DNA from: Hahellaceae bacterium
GTDB lineage: Bacteria; Pseudomonadota; Gammaproteobacteria; Pseudomonadales; Oleiphilaceae
NCBI GenBank assembly: GCA_024234575.1
Contig: JACKOB010000005.1
Coordinates: forward strand, 248,001 to 312,000
Reading direction: 5' to 3'
Length of the DNA: 64,000 nt
A model generated the notes under the pieces. It saw nothing but the letters and a program-made list of their open reading frames with translations, was not told the origin of the DNA and did no database searches. A program made the translations under genes and the position numbers. This document shows positions 63,021 through 64,000 of this stretch, piece by piece. The stretch's first letter is position 1. Each line of letters opens with the position of its first letter.

Positions 63021-64000
63021 ATGAAACAGTTTGGTTTTGACCTGACGCTAGAACCCGACGAGATCTCAGGACAAGTCTGTGGGACGCTAAGCCCTGCGTT
63101 TAACGCCAAACCCGTCACTCTTGAATTGATCAAAACGCAACTTATGCAGGCTGGCTTCGGTAAATATTATCTATTCGAAGCAAACCTTGGAGAAATCATA
63201 GAAACTGATACAGCGCTTCGCGAAAAGGGTGAGAAAGTCTACCAGGAACTAATCAAACGCATTAAAGATGAAGTCGCCAAACGCCCCTCTAAAACCGAAC
63301 AGAATGAAGAGGACCATCAAGGGGACGAGCACAAACAAGAAGACGAGCCACCATCTGAACTACAGCAAATAGAGGCGATCACGGCAGAGTTTATTTTTAC
63401 CCTGCTAAAAACCCCACCCCCAGAGACAATAGTCGCCGAACGCCGAGATGCGGTGATTACCGTAACAACGTCAGAAGACGAACTTACCGTTTTTTTAGAT
63501 ATAGCAGCCCCCCATGGCGGTACAGAGGCCGATGAACCTGCGATCACCAAGGCATTGCAAGCTCGAGGTATTAAGGCGACATTGAATAACGAGGCCATCG
63601 CTGAAGCCATCGAAAAAGGAGTTTGCGAGTCATTAGTCATCGCTAACGGCATTGCCCCAAAGAAGGGTAAGGATTCTATTTTTACGACCTTGGTGCAGGA
63701 TCAGATCAGTTCTGGACCATCTGTCGACAGTACAGGCAAAACAAATTATCACGATATCAATCAGTTTGTTGTCATCGAGCCCGGCACACTACTCATGCGG
63801 CGCGGTGCCCCTGCCCCCGGTAAAAGTGGCACAGACGTTTTTGGCAAAGTAATTCCTGCCGAAACAGGGGATGTTTTACCATTCTTTGGTGGGATTGAAG
63901 GGGCCAGGATAGCTGATGACGACAACAACCTGTTAGTTGCGACACAAAAGGGACATCCGATTATTCACGATCGCGGAGTATCAATCGATCCGGTATTGCA
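63021..64000 (+). CDS. FapA/DUF342-family protein, N-terminal part (3' end outside window)
   Basis: The ATG at 63021 has AAAGGA five bases upstream. The frame stays open to the window edge (about 326 residues). The sequence MKQFGFDLTLEPDEISGQVCG, an acidic/lysine-rich linker with a run of E and D, and then GVCESLVIANGIAPKKGKDS and GTLLMRRGAPAPGKSGTDVFGKVIPAE are typical of the FapA (DUF342) family, in which ~100-residue repeats build a beta structure. Members include the Vibrio protein needed for motility; polar localisation is described there. The function here is unknown. Confidence 0.85.
   Translation, partial: MKQFGFDLTLEPDEISGQVCGTLSPAFNAKPVTLELIKTQLMQAGFGKYYLFEANLGEIIETDTALREKGEKVYQELIKRIKDEVAKRPSKTEQNEEDHQGDEHKQEDEPPSELQQIEAITAEFIFTLLKTPPPETIVAERRDAVITVTTSEDELTVFLDIAAPHGGTEADEPAITKALQARGIKATLNNEAIAEAIEKGVCESLVIANGIAPKKGKDSIFTTLVQDQISSGPSVDSTGKTNYHDINQFVVIEPGTLLMRRGAPAPGKSGTDVFGKVIPAETGDVLPFFGGIEGARIADDDNNLLVATQKGHPIIHDRGVSIDPVL

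Noticed and set aside
1..64000. CRISPR arrays, prophage, transposase or integrase genes, toxin-antitoxin pairs, rRNA
   Set aside because: I looked on both strands and saw no regularly spaced repeat clusters, integrase or transposase motifs, or rRNA sequence.

Overview
The window reads as a chromosomal segment of a marine-type gammaproteobacterium near the Pseudomonadales/Cellvibrionales. The evidence is gene order. hemA-prfA-prmC-moeB is divergent from TPR lipoprotein-lolB-ispE-tRNA-Gln-prs-rplY-pth-ychF, an arrangement I know from Pseudomonas. rpsF-rpsR-DUF2232-rplI-dnaB-alr lies next to rlmB-rnr-tRNA-Leu(CAG), and a HemN-like gene sits beside an ANR/FNR regulator. Base composition is moderate and coding density high. 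This placement is inferred from synteny and protein family resemblance only; no database search was possible.

Layout. 1-2766: the 3' end of a family-4-type glycosyltransferase, then a periplasmic-binding/PAS sensor with a degenerate kinase-like tail. 2975-5008: minCDE. 5112-9868: a DUF2804 protein, a START-domain protein, a CBS protein, a TetR regulator and a PIN-PhoH ATPase. 9999-12926: a large AsmA-like envelope protein. 12923-17079 (minus): hemA-prfA-prmC-moeB. 17402-24553: TPR lipoprotein, lolB, ispE, tRNA-Gln, prs, rplY, pth, ychF, then tRNA-Met. 24912-26821: three small exported proteins. 26859-30491 (minus): an Mla-type lipid transport operon (MlaE with STAS, MlaF, MlaD, PqiC-like lipoprotein). 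30695-33724: an unknown protein paired with an MscS channel, then fabB. 33890-36505: a HemN-like protein without its iron-sulfur cysteines behind a perfect ANR/FNR box, the FNR/ANR regulator, and a small unknown. 36604-45111 (minus): alr, dnaB, the S6/S18/L9 operon, rlmB and rnr.

At 45446 a tRNA-Leu(CAG) gene is followed by two tandem ~99-100 bp repeats, each ending in a copy of the tRNA 3' end. To its right the core gene order stops. From there to about 60.7 kb lies a more mixed set: a bifunctional class A PBP-like protein, an HflX-type GTPase, an RsmB/NOP2-type RNA methyltransferase, two large GGDEF/EAL proteins, a possible MITE, thioredoxin-fold proteins, a methyltransferase and a CBS protein. 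The window closes with an alkyl sulfatase lipoprotein and the 5' part of a FapA/DUF342 gene.

The most unusual items are the ANR-box-controlled HemN-like pseudoenzyme, the tRNA-Leu-derived tandem repeats (similar in design to the rtT repeats of the E. coli tyrT locus), the lolB gene with no ATG/GTG/TTG start ahead of its lipobox, and the binding-protein/PAS sensor with an eroded ATPase domain. I found no CRISPR array, transposase, integrase, rRNA operon or recognisable defence system.
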